Source of the DNA: Halorubrum salsamenti
GTDB taxonomy: Archaea; Halobacteriota; Halobacteria; Halobacteriales; Haloferacaceae
DNA length: 64,000 bases
Assembly (NCBI RefSeq): GCF_007671685.1
Contig: NZ_VCNL01000002.1
Span: 372,001-436,000, forward strand
Reading direction: 5' to 3'
In this document: piece by piece, positions 9,105-18,113 of the stretch
Layout: the number at the start of each line of letters is the position of its first letter
How positions within the stretch are numbered: position 1 is the stretch's first letter
The notes under the pieces: generated by a model
Told to the model about the DNA's origin: nothing
Databases searched by the model: none
What the model saw: only the letters and a program-made list of their open reading frames with translations
Program-made: the position numbers and the translations under genes

Positions 9105-10619
9105 ATGGCTGCTCACGAGGCGATGACGGAGCCTGCAGACTACCCGGACCCAGCGACGACAGATCACGTCACGTACAATCCCTCGTTCGCGGAGCTGCGC
9201 GAGCTGTCGGCGGACGACGAGGTGACGACGGAGTACGAGTCACCGTCGTACGTGAGCGAACACCGGTCGCGGAGCGCAGAGGCGACGGCGAACGCCGTCG
9301 ACGACGACTTCGACGACGCGGATTACGACGTGTTCGCGCGCGGCGTCGAGTGGGTCAACGACTCGGACAACGACGTGGTCTGCGTCGACCGGGTCGTCGG
9401 TCGGCACCCGGAGACCTCGTACGTCTGTCGGCTGTATCTCCCCGCGGAGTACGGTCGGATCGCGCTCTCGTGGGCGAAGCTCCTCGAACCCGCTCACGGC
9501 CGGCCGGCGGACTTCGTCACGGTGCAGTTGCCCGACGCGACAGCCGATCCGCGGATCCGGGTCCACCCGGACGCGGGAATCACGACGGTTCTCGGCAGCG
9601 ACTACACCGGCGAGGCGAAGAAGTCGTTCCTCCGGCTGTTCATGCACCGCGCGAAACGGCAGGGCGGGTTAGGCCTCCACGCGGGAAGCAAGCGCGTCAC
9701 GCTCGCCGGCGGAGACGGCACCCGCGACGTGGGACAGCTCTTCCTCGGGCTCTCCGGGACGGGGAAGTCGACGCTGACCAGCCACGGCCTCTGGCTCGAC
9801 GACCCGGAGGGCGTCGAGATGATCCAAGACGACGTCTGTGCGCTCCTCCCCTCGGGAACGGTCGCCGGGAGCGAGGGCGGCGGCCTCTACGTGAAGACGA
9901 TCGGACTCGACGCGTCGGAACAGCCGGAACTGCACAGCGCCGCGACGGACAAGAGCGCCGTCCTGGAGAACGTCGCCGTCGACGAGGACGGGACGGTCCG
10001 CTTCGACGAGCCCCGCTACGGACGCAACGCGCGTGCGACCATCCGCCGGGACCGACTAGAGAGCTCGGCAGACGACATCGACCTGGATCGCGTCGATCAG
10101 GTGTTCTTTATCACCCGGAACCCGCTCATGCCGCCGATCGCGCGCCTCGACCACGAGCAGGCCGCGGTCGCGTTCATGCTCGGGGAGTCGGTCGAGACGA
10201 GCGCGGGCGACCCCTCGCGGGTGGGCGAGCCGATCCGGGTCGTCGGTACCAACCCGTTCATCGTCGGCTCCGAGGGCGAAGAGGGGAACCGGTTCCGCGA
10301 CCTCATCGCCGACCTCGACGTCGAGAGCTACGTCATCAACACGGGCGCAGTGGGGACCGACGATCCGATCGACGTCGGCGTCGAGGAGACCGTCGCCGTG
10401 CTGGAGGGAGCGGCCCGGGACCGCGTCGAGTGGGAGCGCGACGACGACCTCGGACTGACCGTCCCGAGCGACGTTCCGGGGATCGACATCGACCGGTTCG
10501 CCGTCGCCGACCGCGTCGCCGACTTCGAGACGGCTCGGGACGCGCTCCGCGAGGACCGCCGCGAGTACCTCGACCGGTTCGACGACCTCGACGACGAGAT
10601 CCGCGACGCGATGTACTAG
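9105..10619 (+). CDS. pckA: Phosphoenolpyruvate carboxykinase (ATP)
   Basis: A 504-residue enzyme that converts oxaloacetate and ATP to phosphoenolpyruvate, CO2 and ADP, the entry step of gluconeogenesis. Diagnostic motifs are YTGEAKK (167-173), the kinase-1a P-loop GLSGTGKST (215-223) and the metal-binding DD pair at 242-243, all of the ATP-type family. The ATG at 9105 was chosen because a TATA-like box sits about 28 bases upstream, fitting a leaderless transcript; a longer frame from 9054 has no such support. It is a single gene. Confidence 0.92.
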   Translation: MAAHEAMTEPADYPDPATTDHVTYNPSFAELRELSADDEVTTEYESPSYVSEHRSRSAEATANAVDDDFDDADYDVFARGVEWVNDSDNDVVCVDRVVGRHPETSYVCRLYLPAEYGRIALSWAKLLEPAHGRPADFVTVQLPDATADPRIRVHPDAGITTVLGSDYTGEAKKSFLRLFMHRAKRQGGLGLHAGSKRVTLAGGDGTRDVGQLFLGLSGTGKSTLTSHGLWLDDPEGVEMIQDDVCALLPSGTVAGSEGGGLYVKTIGLDASEQPELHSAATDKSAVLENVAVDEDGTVRFDEPRYGRNARATIRRDRLESSADDIDLDRVDQVFFITRNPLMPPIARLDHEQAAVAFMLGESVETSAGDPSRVGEPIRVVGTNPFIVGSEGEEGNRFRDLIADLDVESYVINTGAVGTDDPIDVGVEETVAVLEGAARDRVEWERDDDLGLTVPSDVPGIDIDRFAVADRVADFETARDALREDRREYLDRFDDLDDEIRDAMY

Positions 10620-10629
10620 CGGGGCGATT

Positions 10630-10674
10630 CGGAGCGAGTCGAGGCGAGTCGGAGCGAGTCGAGGCGAGTCGGAG
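10630..10674. repeat. Tandem repeat, 20-base unit
   Basis: Two copies of a 20-base unit (GGAGCGAGTCGAGGCGAGTC) plus a partial third, directly after the pckA stop codon. The regular GAGTC spacing could come from slippage. It is too short to assign a role. Confidence 0.7.
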
Positions 10675-10707
10675 CCATATCGAGCGCGACGAGGCTCGTC
10701 GCGGGAG

Positions 10708-10809
10708 TCAGTCGGCACCGTGTCGCAGCGTGCGGCCGCAGTTTCGACAGACGAGCGAGCCGTGATCTCTCGCGACCGTCTCTCCGCATCGGGGGCATAT
10801 CGAACGCAT
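10708..10809 (-). CDS. 33-residue zinc-finger microprotein
   Basis: This short frame encodes a protein with two CPxCG-like pairs, CPRCG (5-9) and CRNCG (21-25), separated by about 13 residues. That is enough for one complete zinc ribbon. Haloarchaea carry many such zinc-finger microproteins, some linked to biofilm or stress behaviour. A TATA-like sequence (AGTTATGT on the minus strand, near 10827-10838) lies a little over 20 bases before the ATG, fitting a leaderless mRNA. Codons end mainly in G or C. No partner is evident. Confidence 0.7.
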   Translation of the reverse strand: MRSICPRCGETVARDHGSLVCRNCGRTLRHGAD

Positions 10810-10884
10810 ACGCGGGTAGTGGTTCGACGGACACATAACTCTTGCTCGTCGATCGTCGATTAGCGTCACGCTTACTACGTCTAG

Positions 10885-11162
10885 TCACGACGCGTCGGAC
10901 GACGGGGTCACGGTGAGCACCCGTAGAAAGCACTTCACCTCACCGTCGACGACGCTCCCTCGGCGATCCTCGACGAAACGTTCGACGCGCTCGCGGCCCG
11001 CGACGTGCCGGCGCTCCCCCTCTGGGAGGGACGCCGTCCCGACCGCCGAGCACGCGACGCGGTACTCCGCCGCGTCGAGCGGTCTCGCTCCATGGTCGAG
11101 GCCGCGTCCGGGCGTACAACACGATAGTCGGGCCACGTGATTCCGATTTTTCGTTCTGCCAT
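10885..11162 (-). pseudogene. Possible small gene with a frameshift
   Basis: An ATG at 11162 opens a frame with haloarchaeal codon use for about 26 codons (MAERKIGITWPDYRVV). After that, good codon bias moves to another frame, which continues as DAAEYRVACSAVG to a stop at 10885. Read together, with one base change near 11085, they would give a protein of about 92 residues. I recognise no family. It could be a decayed gene, a sequencing error or chance. Confidence 0.35.
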
Positions 11163-11202
11163 CCAGAACACTTAACACCGATGTGTGTGTTTATCAGTCA
11201 GC

Positions 11203-11958
11203 ATGGACGCCAAACATCCGGTGCGAACCACCGAGAAAACCCTCGCGCTGGTCGAGGAGCTGATGGACCGCGGGCCGTGCGGAGTGACGGAGCTGGCAGA
11301 CGGGCTAGAGATGGGGAAGAGCGCGGTGCACAACCACCTGACGACGCTCCAGAAGCACGGGTACGTGTTGAAGACCGGCGACGAGTATCAGCTCGGTCTG
11401 AAATTCCTCGAGGTCGGCGGCTCCACCCGAAAGTCGATGGAGTTCTATCAGGTGGCCGAGCCGGAGGTGAAGTCGCTCGCGAACGAGACCGGGGAACTCG
11501 CGAACCTGCTCGTCGAGGAGCAGGGGATGGGCGTGTACCTGATGCGATCGAAGGGCGAGGAGGCCGTCGACCTCGACACCTACGCCGGGCTCCGGACCCA
11601 CCTCCACACCACCGCGCTCGGAAAAGCGATCCTCGCGCATCTACCCGAGTCCCGCGTCGAGGAGATCATCGAGCGGCGCGGCTTAGAGCGGAAGACCCCT
11701 CGCAGCGTCGGCTCCCGCGAGGAGCTGTTTGAGGCGCTAGAAGGCGTTCGCGACCGCGGATACGCGATCGACGACGGCGAGCGGCTCGAAGGGCTGCGCT
11801 GTATCGCCGCCCCGGTCAAGGACTCCTCAGACGAGGTCCTCGGCGCGATCAGCGTGTCGGCGCCCGCTAGCCGCGTCAGCGACGAAGACCTCCACGGGAA
11901 ACTCCCCGAACGGGTGCTCAGCGCGGCCAACGTCGTCGAACTGAACATCAACTACTGA
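11203..11958 (+). CDS. xacR: IclR-family regulator of pentose degradation (XacR-like)
   Basis: A 251-residue transcription regulator. Residues 10-60 form the winged helix ([19 protein letters not shown]) and the remainder is the IclR effector-binding domain. In Haloferax volcanii the IclR protein XacR activates the xylose/arabinose genes, and this gene sits beside homologues of that pathway. I therefore assign the name by family plus context. The ATG at 11203 ([13 protein letters not shown]) is preferred over 11185, being the usual IclR N-terminus. It converges with xacF. Confidence 0.82.
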   Translation: MDAKHPVRTTEKTLALVEELMDRGPCGVTELADGLEMGKSAVHNHLTTLQKHGYVLKTGDEYQLGLKFLEVGGSTRKSMEFYQVAEPEVKSLANETGELANLLVEEQGMGVYLMRSKGEEAVDLDTYAGLRTHLHTTALGKAILAHLPESRVEEIIERRGLERKTPRSVGSREELFEALEGVRDRGYAIDDGERLEGLRCIAAPVKDSSDEVLGAISVSAPASRVSDEDLHGKLPERVLSAANVVELNINY

Positions 11959-12150
11959 CTTCCGTTCCTCTATACAGAACGGCTTTTCTGACGGGACTCG
12001 AGCGTCGATATGAGAGGTATTGCGCTCAATACGCCGTTTTCGACCGAATTAGGTCAGTTCCCGCGATGAGAATCACAGCCATACTTTTGTAATGCGGATC
12101 GACGTCCCCCTCTTCGCTTTCTGTTCTATTTTTCAGAATGTCGAATCCGC

Positions 12151-12188
12151 GCCCCGGAAGTCGCTCGCGCCCCGAAAGTCGCTCGCGG
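12151..12188. repeat. Short direct repeat, about 18-base unit
   Basis: CGCCCCGGAAGTCGCTCG is followed at once by CGCCCCGAAAGTCGCTCG (one mismatch), in the gap between the convergent xacR and xacF genes. It is probably slippage-derived, though a short structured 3' UTR element is possible. Confidence 0.55.
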
Positions 12189-12211
12189 GGCAGACGGGGC
12201 CGGTGACCGGT

Positions 12212-13660
12212 TCAGTAGTTGTCGTAGACGGTCTTCTCGATCGTGTAGAACTCCAGTCCCGCGTCGCCCTGTTCGCGCCAGGTCTCCGACGAGGAGTCCT
12301 TGAATCCGCCGAACGGCACGTGGAGTTCGAGCCCGGTCGTCTTCTCGTTGACCTTCACGACGCCGGCCTCCGACTCGTCGATGAACCGCTTGGCCTCGGT
12401 GTGGTCGTCGGTGACCACGCTGGCCGAGAGCCCGTACTCCACGTCGTTGGCGACGTGAAGCCCCTCCTCGTAGTCGCTCACCTTGATGACGGCGACGACC
12501 GGGCCGAACACCTCCTCACAGGCGATCGTGTCGTCGTTGTCGACGTCGGTCAGGACGGTCGGCTCGACGAAGTGGCCGGTCTCGACCGCGTCGCCGGTCG
12601 GCTTCCCGCCGCCCGCCTCGACTGTCGCCCCCTCGTCGCGGGCGATGTCGATGTACTCGAGCGTCGACTCCAGCTCGTCGGCGCTGACCTGCGGTCCCAT
12701 CTCGTGGTCGAGCCCCGGACCGATGTCGATGGCCTCGGCCGCGTCGACGAGTTCGTCGACGAACTCGTCGTACACGTCCTCGTGGACGACGGCGCGGGAA
12801 CACGCCGTACACGACTGGCCGGTCGTCCCGAAGCCGCCGCTCGCGACGATCTCGGCGGCCTCCGCGGGATCCGCGGAGTCGGTGACCAGCGTGGGGTTCT
12901 TCCCGCCCATCTCGGTCTGGACCCGCTTGCCGGCGTCCGTGGCCTGATCGTAGACCATCTCGCCGACCTTTCCGCTCCCGGTGAAGGAGACCGCGTCCGT
13001 GCCGTCGTTCGTGATGAACTCGTTGCCGACCGAGCTGCCCGGTCCCGTCACGACGTTGAGCACGCCGTTCGGGAGCCCGGCTTCCGCCAACGCCTCCGCG
13101 ATCGCGAGGACGACGCCCGGGGCGGCGCTCGCGGGCTTGATGACCACGGTGTTGCCCGCCGCGAGCGCGGGGGCGAGCTTCCACGCCGGGATGGCGATGG
13201 GGTAGTTCCACGGCGTGATCAGCGCCGCGACGCCGACCGGCTCCTTGCGCGTGTAGAGCGTCGTGTCGGGGCTGCTCGACCCCTTGACCGTCCCGCCGAG
13301 GTCGGACGCCTTCCCGGCGAAGTAGTGGAAGATGTCGATCGCGCGCTGTACCTCACCGGCCGCCTCGGGACGGGCCTTCCCCTCCTCCTCGACGAGCATC
13401 GCGGTGAGCTCGTCTTTCCGATCGGCGAGGACCGACCCCGCCTGCCGGAGGATCCGACCGCGCTCCGGACCGGGCGTGGTCGCCCACTCGTCCTGTGCGT
13501 CGGCCGCCGCCTCGACCGCTTCGGCGGCGTCGGCCGCACTGGACTGCTGGTAGCTCGCTATCGTCTCGTCGGGAGCCGCGGGGTTGTGAACCTCGAACGT
13601 CTCTCCCGTCTCCGAGGAGACCCACTCTCCGCCGACGTAGTTCCGATTGGGCTCTGTCAC
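12212..13660 (-). CDS. xacF: 2-oxoglutarate semialdehyde dehydrogenase (XacF-like)
   Basis: A 482-residue aldehyde dehydrogenase, expected to oxidise 2-oxoglutarate semialdehyde to 2-oxoglutarate, the last step of oxidative pentose degradation. Visible residues of the superfamily are Asn152 (PWNYP), the general base Glu250 (EMGGKNP) and the nucleophile Cys284 (GQSCTACSR). The start is taken as the GTG at 13660: a TATA-like run (AGAATAGTAT on the minus strand) lies about 25-30 bases upstream. The 530-residue alternative would begin with an Arg-rich non-homologous stretch. It diverges from xacA, sharing a promoter region of about 140 bases. Confidence 0.87.
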   Translation of the reverse strand: MTEPNRNYVGGEWVSSETGETFEVHNPAAPDETIASYQQSSAADAAEAVEAAADAQDEWATTPGPERGRILRQAGSVLADRKDELTAMLVEEEGKARPEAAGEVQRAIDIFHYFAGKASDLGGTVKGSSSPDTTLYTRKEPVGVAALITPWNYPIAIPAWKLAPALAAGNTVVIKPASAAPGVVLAIAEALAEAGLPNGVLNVVTGPGSSVGNEFITNDGTDAVSFTGSGKVGEMVYDQATDAGKRVQTEMGGKNPTLVTDSADPAEAAEIVASGGFGTTGQSCTACSRAVVHEDVYDEFVDELVDAAEAIDIGPGLDHEMGPQVSADELESTLEYIDIARDEGATVEAGGGKPTGDAVETGHFVEPTVLTDVDNDDTIACEEVFGPVVAVIKVSDYEEGLHVANDVEYGLSASVVTDDHTEAKRFIDESEAGVVKVNEKTTGLELHVPFGGFKDSSSETWREQGDAGLEFYTIEKTVYDNY

Positions 13661-13772
13661 GTGCGCCCGTTCGCGGCCGACCCATACTATTCTTACGGTT
13701 TCAGCGATACGCGAGGAGCGATCGGAACCCGAGAGTGTCGTCCGCCACCCGCCGAACCGCGCCGTCCAATAC

Positions 13773-13779
13773 ACTTTTG
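13773..13779 (+). promoter_or_regulatory. TATA-like box of xacA in the divergent xacF-xacA promoter
   Basis: ACTTTTG is centred about 27 bases before the xacA ATG. The opposite-strand box for xacF is near 13685-13695. Both genes are probably controlled from this 140-base gap by the adjacent IclR regulator. No operator could be defined by eye. Confidence 0.45.
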
Positions 13780-13802
13780 CAGATAGCTGCGAACGTCGAG
13801 CC

Positions 13803-14888
13803 ATGTCAGCCGCCGACTACCTCGAGAGCGTCAGGGACCGGGACTGGGAGCAGTTGGAGTCGGGGACGCTCCGGATCGCGATGATCAGCCTCGGGTGGTG
13901 GACCCGCGAGCAGGCGATCCCCGCGGTCGACGACTCGAAGTTCTGCGAGACCACCGTCCTCGTCAGCCGGAGCCGCGAGAAGGCGTCCGCGGCCGCCGAC
14001 GAGATTCCGACCGTCGACGCCGCGCTCACCTACGAGGAGTTCACGGACGGGGAAGCGACCGACGAGTACGACGCAGTGTACGTCTGCACGCCGAACGCGC
14101 TCCACCTCCCGTACGCGGAGGCCGCCGCCGAACACGGGAAGGCCGTCCTCTGTGAGAAGCCGATGGAGTCGACCCGCGAGCGCGCCGAACGGCTGGTCGA
14201 GGCCACCGAGGAGGTGCCGCTGATGGTCGCCTACCGGATGCAGACCGACCCGCAGGTCCGCCGGATGCGCGAGCTGATCGCGGAGGGCGCCATCGGCGAA
14301 CCCGTGGCCGTCCACGGTAGCATGAGCCAGCGGATGTTGGAGACGGTCTCCGGCGACCCCGACCAGTGGCGACTCGATCCGGATCTCGTCGGGTACGGCG
14401 CGAGCGTGATGGATCTGGGCATCTACCCGCTCAACACCGCGCGGTTCGTCCTCGACGCCGACCCCGTCAGCGCGACCGCTCAGATGCGGTCCGCGGACGA
14501 GGCGTTCCGTGACGTGCCGGACCAGCACGCCGCCTTCACGGTCCGGTTCGACGACGGGACCCAGGCGGCCTGCACGGCGAGCCAACACGCCGCGTACACG
14601 GGCCACTTCCGGGTCGTCGGCACCGACGGCGAGCTCGCTCTCGAACCGACCTTCCTCGGCCAGTCCGAACAGACGCTGACGCTCCACAGGGACGGCCGGC
14701 GCTTAGCGATCGGCGACGACCGGCGGGACGTGACGAAAGACGAGATGACCGAGGAGTTCGACTACTTCGCCGATCGCGTACTCCGAGAGGCGCCGATCCG
14801 CCCCGACGGTGACCACGCCTTGGTCGACATGCGCGCCCTCGAAGCGATCTACGACGCGGCCGAGACCGGGAGCACGGTTTCGGTGTGA
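13803..14888 (+). CDS. xacA: Xylose/aldose dehydrogenase, Gfo/Idh family (XacA-like)
   Basis: A 361-residue NAD(P)-dependent oxidoreductase of the Gfo/Idh/MocA family. It is expected to oxidise D-xylose (and possibly L-arabinose) to the lactone as the first step of the pathway. The N-terminal Rossmann part has IAMISLGWW and the family motif CEKPM in [15 protein letters not shown], where the Lys is catalytic. The substrate domain follows ([10 protein letters not shown]). The ATG at 13803 has a TATA-like box 27 bases upstream; the open frame extends further but without homology. It is followed by xacD after 96 bases with its own promoter. Confidence 0.85.
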   Translation: MSAADYLESVRDRDWEQLESGTLRIAMISLGWWTREQAIPAVDDSKFCETTVLVSRSREKASAAADEIPTVDAALTYEEFTDGEATDEYDAVYVCTPNALHLPYAEAAAEHGKAVLCEKPMESTRERAERLVEATEEVPLMVAYRMQTDPQVRRMRELIAEGAIGEPVAVHGSMSQRMLETVSGDPDQWRLDPDLVGYGASVMDLGIYPLNTARFVLDADPVSATAQMRSADEAFRDVPDQHAAFTVRFDDGTQAACTASQHAAYTGHFRVVGTDGELALEPTFLGQSEQTLTLHRDGRRLAIGDDRRDVTKDEMTEEFDYFADRVLREAPIRPDGDHALVDMRALEAIYDAAETGSTVSV

Positions 14889-14951
14889 GACGACTGAAGC
14901 CGACGCCTCGGTCCCGCAGCCGAACTGCGGGGCGGGACCCTATCCACAAGC

Positions 14952-14958
14952 TTTAGTA
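14952..14958 (+). promoter_or_regulatory. TATA-like box of xacD
   Basis: TTTAGTA is centred about 30 bases before the xacD ATG, a typical haloarchaeal spacing for a leaderless or near-leaderless transcript. Confidence 0.5.
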
Positions 14959-14984
14959 TCGGGTTCGGGGATGTACAGACGCCA

Positions 14985-16223
14985 ATGGTCGATCACGACA
15001 AGCTCCGCGACCCGAACGCGGAGTACACCATGCGGGACCTCTCGGCGGAGACGATGGACATCACGAATTCGCGGGGCGGTGTCCGTGACGCCGAGATTAC
15101 GGACGTACAGACGACGATGGTCGACGGCAACTACCCGTGGATCCTCGTCCGCGTCTACACTGACGCGGGCGTCGTCGGCACCGGCGAGTCCTACTGGGGC
15201 GGCGGCGACACCGCCATCATCGAGCGCATGAAGCCGTTCCTCGTCGGGGAGAACCCCCTCGACATCGACCGGCTGTACGAGCACCTCGTCCAGAAGATGT
15301 CGGGCGAGGGCTCGATCTCGGGGAAGGTCATCTCCGCCATCTCCGGCATCGAGATCGCGCTCCACGACGCCGCCGGGAAGCTCCTCGACGTGCCCGCCTA
15401 CCAGCTCGTCGGCGGGAAGTACCGCGACGAGGTCCGCGTGTACTGCGACCTCCACACCGAGAACGAGGCCGACCCGCAGGCCTGCGCCGCCGAGGCCGAA
15501 CGCGTCGTCGAGAACTTCGGCTACGACGCCATCAAGTTCGACCTCGACGTGCCGTCCGGCCACGAGAAGGACCGCGCGAACCGCCACCTCCGTAACCCCG
15601 AGATCGACCACAAGGTCGACATCGTCGAGGCGACCACGGAGGCCGTCGGCGACGAGGCCGACGTGGCCTTCGACTGCCACTGGTCGTTCACCGGCGGCTC
15701 CGCGAAGCGCCTCGCTGAGGCTCTCGAGGAGTACGACGTGTGGTGGCTCGAAGACCCCGTTCCGCCGGAGAACCACGAGGTGCAAGAGGAGGTGACGAAG
15801 TCCACGACGACGCCGATCGCCGTCGGCGAGAACGTCTACCGGAAGCACGGCCAGCGGACCCTCCTCGAACCGCAGGCGGTCGACATCGTCGCGCCGGACC
15901 TTCCGCGCGTCGGCGGGATGCGCGAGACCCGCAAGATCGCGGATCTAGCGGACATGTACTACATCCCGGTGGCGATGCACAACGTCTCCTCGCCGATCGG
16001 CACGATGGCGTCCGCGCACGTCGGCGCGGCCATCCCGAACTCGCTCGCGCTGGAGTACCACTCCTACGAGCTCGGCTGGTGGGAGGACCTGGTCGAAGAG
16101 GACAATCTCATCGAGGAGGGCCGCATGGAGATCCCGGAGGAACCGGGTCTCGGCCTGACGCTGAACCTCGACGCCGTCGAGGAGCACATGGTCGAAGGCG
16201 AGACGTTGTTCGATCCGGCGTAA
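14985..16223 (+). CDS. xacD: Xylonate dehydratase, enolase superfamily (XacD-like)
   Basis: A 412-residue member of the mandelate racemase/muconate lactonising group of enolases, expected to dehydrate xylonate to 2-keto-3-deoxyxylonate. The metal ligands are in DCHW, WWLEDP and VGENV in that order along the barrel. The Lys in KFDLD and the His in AMHNVSSP fit the acid-base residues of the family. Full length. It is second in the xacA-xacD-xacE run, with its own TATA-like box. Confidence 0.87.
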   Translation: MVDHDKLRDPNAEYTMRDLSAETMDITNSRGGVRDAEITDVQTTMVDGNYPWILVRVYTDAGVVGTGESYWGGGDTAIIERMKPFLVGENPLDIDRLYEHLVQKMSGEGSISGKVISAISGIEIALHDAAGKLLDVPAYQLVGGKYRDEVRVYCDLHTENEADPQACAAEAERVVENFGYDAIKFDLDVPSGHEKDRANRHLRNPEIDHKVDIVEATTEAVGDEADVAFDCHWSFTGGSAKRLAEALEEYDVWWLEDPVPPENHEVQEEVTKSTTTPIAVGENVYRKHGQRTLLEPQAVDIVAPDLPRVGGMRETRKIADLADMYYIPVAMHNVSSPIGTMASAHVGAAIPNSLALEYHSYELGWWEDLVEEDNLIEEGRMEIPEEPGLGLTLNLDAVEEHMVEGETLFDPA

Positions 16224-16335
16224 GCCGGAGTTAAGCGCGGAACTCTCCGATTTCCGTAGTTCGACGAAGCGCAGGACGGCGGAACCGAAGGAGTGCGGGG
16301 GGCTCCCCGGTCCGGCAGCCCCGTTGGCGGTACTC

Positions 16336-16341
16336 TTATAA
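16336..16341 (+). promoter_or_regulatory. TATA box of xacE
   Basis: TTATAA is centred 26 bases before the chosen xacE ATG at 16365. It supports that start over the longer frame from 16293. Confidence 0.6.
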
Positions 16342-16364
16342 CGGCGTCTGCGCATCGGTATGAT

Positions 16365-17240
16365 ATGCGGTATTATCAACTCCCCGGCGGAAAGCACAGC
16401 GAGGGGTCCGACTCGCTCGTCGTCGTCGACGACGGCGACGCCTACGACCTGTCGACGGCCTCGGACGACCTCGGATCGTTCACCGAACTCGCTCGCGCCG
16501 CGAACGCGTGCGACGAATCCGTCGACGCCATCGCACGGGGCCGGATCGACGACGCGGAGTCGGTGGATCTCGACCCCGACGACGTGCTCCTGCCGGTGAC
16601 TCCCGACGAGGTGTGGGCCGCGGGGGTCACGTATCAGATCAGCGAACAGGCACGCGAGGCCGAGAGCGGCAAGCCCGAGGTGTACATCGACGTGTACGAC
16701 AGCGAGCGCCCCGAGCTATTCTTAAAGGCGACCCCCTCGCGGACGGTCGGCCCCAACGAGGCCGTCGGGATCCGCGGCGACTCCACGTGGGACGTGCCGG
16801 AGCCGGAACTCGGGGTCGTGCTCCACCGCGAGGAGGTCGTCGGCTACACGATCGGCAACGACGTGTCGAGCCGGTCTATCGAGGGCGAGAACCCCCTGTA
16901 TCTCCCGCAGGCGAAGGTGTACGACCGGTGCTGTTCGGTCGGTCCGTGCGTGGCGACCCCGGAGGTCGTCGACGACCCCCACGACCTCGGGATGACGCTC
17001 ACCATCGAGCGCGACGGCGAGGTCCTCTTCGAGGACTCGACGTCGACGAGCGAGATGGCGACCACCTGCGAGAAGCTCGTCTCGTATCTCCGGCGGCACA
17101 ACGATCTCCCGGAGACCGTCGTCCTGCTGACCGGCACCGCGCTCGTGCCGCCGGAGTCGTTCACGCTCGCCGAGGGCGACCGGATCACGATCGACATCGA
17201 CGAGATCGGACAGCTCGCCAACGACACCGTCGGCGTCTGA
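16365..17240 (+). CDS. xacE: 2-keto-3-deoxyxylonate dehydratase, FAH family (XacE-like)
   Basis: A 291-residue fumarylacetoacetate-hydrolase-fold enzyme, expected to convert 2-keto-3-deoxyxylonate to 2-oxoglutarate semialdehyde for XacF. The metal-binding motif is seen in VPEPELGVVL, followed by GNDVSSR, with a PQAKVYD segment typical of this branch. Position next to xacD makes the assignment firmer than sequence alone. Together the four enzymes feed pentose carbon into the citric acid cycle without aldol cleavage. Confidence 0.84.
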   Translation: MRYYQLPGGKHSEGSDSLVVVDDGDAYDLSTASDDLGSFTELARAANACDESVDAIARGRIDDAESVDLDPDDVLLPVTPDEVWAAGVTYQISEQAREAESGKPEVYIDVYDSERPELFLKATPSRTVGPNEAVGIRGDSTWDVPEPELGVVLHREEVVGYTIGNDVSSRSIEGENPLYLPQAKVYDRCCSVGPCVATPEVVDDPHDLGMTLTIERDGEVLFEDSTSTSEMATTCEKLVSYLRRHNDLPETVVLLTGTALVPPESFTLAEGDRITIDIDEIGQLANDTVGV

Positions 17241-17353
17241 CAACGCTCCGAACCGACACCTGAGTCACGCGTCGTCCGCGACCCGCCCGAACCACGCGTC
17301 GTCCGCGACCCGCGTCTCGGTGAAGCACGTCCGTCCGTTCCCCGGCACCGCGT

Positions 17354-17473
17354 TCACCCCGTCACCTCGAACGCCACGGTGTCGGCGGTCTCCGCGGCGG
17401 AGTGACCGACACGGAACTCGGAAGGACCGGCCTCGACCGCGAGGCCCGCGTTGCGATCGTGGTACGCGTTCAT
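17354..17473 (-). pseudogene. C-terminal remnant of a family 3 beta-glycosidase
   Basis: A 39-codon frame reads MNAYHDRNAGLAVEAG and then PSEFRVGHSAAE, resembling the Fn3-like end of GH3 beta-glucosidases and beta-xylosidases, where the phrase LAVEPGxFxVxVG is common. The rest of such a gene is not found upstream: the frame is closed by a stop shortly before. A lost sugar hydrolase beside a pentose pathway would make sense, but the match rests on a short segment. Confidence 0.4.
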
Positions 17474-18113
17474 CGCGACTCCACGGCCGCCTCGACATCA
17501 GCCGCCGCAACGACACCACAACGATGACGACGCCGGCCGTCACGACGAGTTGGTGCCCGATGCGTTCTCGGTGTCAGAACTCCGGTTTCGATCGTCGATT
17601 CGCAGTGTTCCCGGGAACGGGGGGTTTAAACCGCGTTTCCGGCTCAAAATGGGGAGGATCACGGACGAGGACCCGTGTCGCGGATGGGGTCGGTGTATTC
17701 TGTAATAGAGACCGTCTGAGCGAGGTGGTGACGTGACTCGGCGGAACGGACCAGCACGCGGATCCGCCGCATCATCAGAAGGGAGCCGCTCAGTACGTTA
17801 AAGTAGCGCCGTCGGGAGAACGCTTCGACCAACGAGCGGATCGACCGACCCTCGAACCGTAACGTCCCGGTCAGCGACACATTGACCGCCTACGTGGAGC
17901 CACTCCGGTAGGTCGCCTGGTCGCGCCGACCGTTCGCGTGCGTCGCGCCGACCCTCCATACGGTGACCGATCGCTACCGCACGTTCTGATATTACGAACG
18001 GCTGTCGTTACAAACATATCGTTGTAATAGTCCCGTCTCCTCGGACGTTCTGGCGGAACGGGGAACAGGAACGAGAAGCATTATCTGTGCCCGAGCCCGC
18101 GGCCGGCCATCGA
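17474..18113. other. Intergenic stretch, probably decayed DNA
   Basis: About 640 bases between the GH3 remnant and the SMC-related gene. A 73-codon minus-strand frame (17880-17659) starts with an ATG but has poor codon bias and no recognised family, so I do not call it. It marks the border between metabolic genes and the tubulin-like island. Confidence 0.5.

Noticed and set aside
10616-10933. 105-codon minus-strand frame over the zinc microprotein
   Set aside because: The Cys pairs and codon bias are in a different frame (10708-10809); the longer frame is a shadow.
12092-13786. 564-codon open frame on the plus strand
   Set aside because: Antisense shadow of the aldehyde dehydrogenase gene, which has all catalytic residues.
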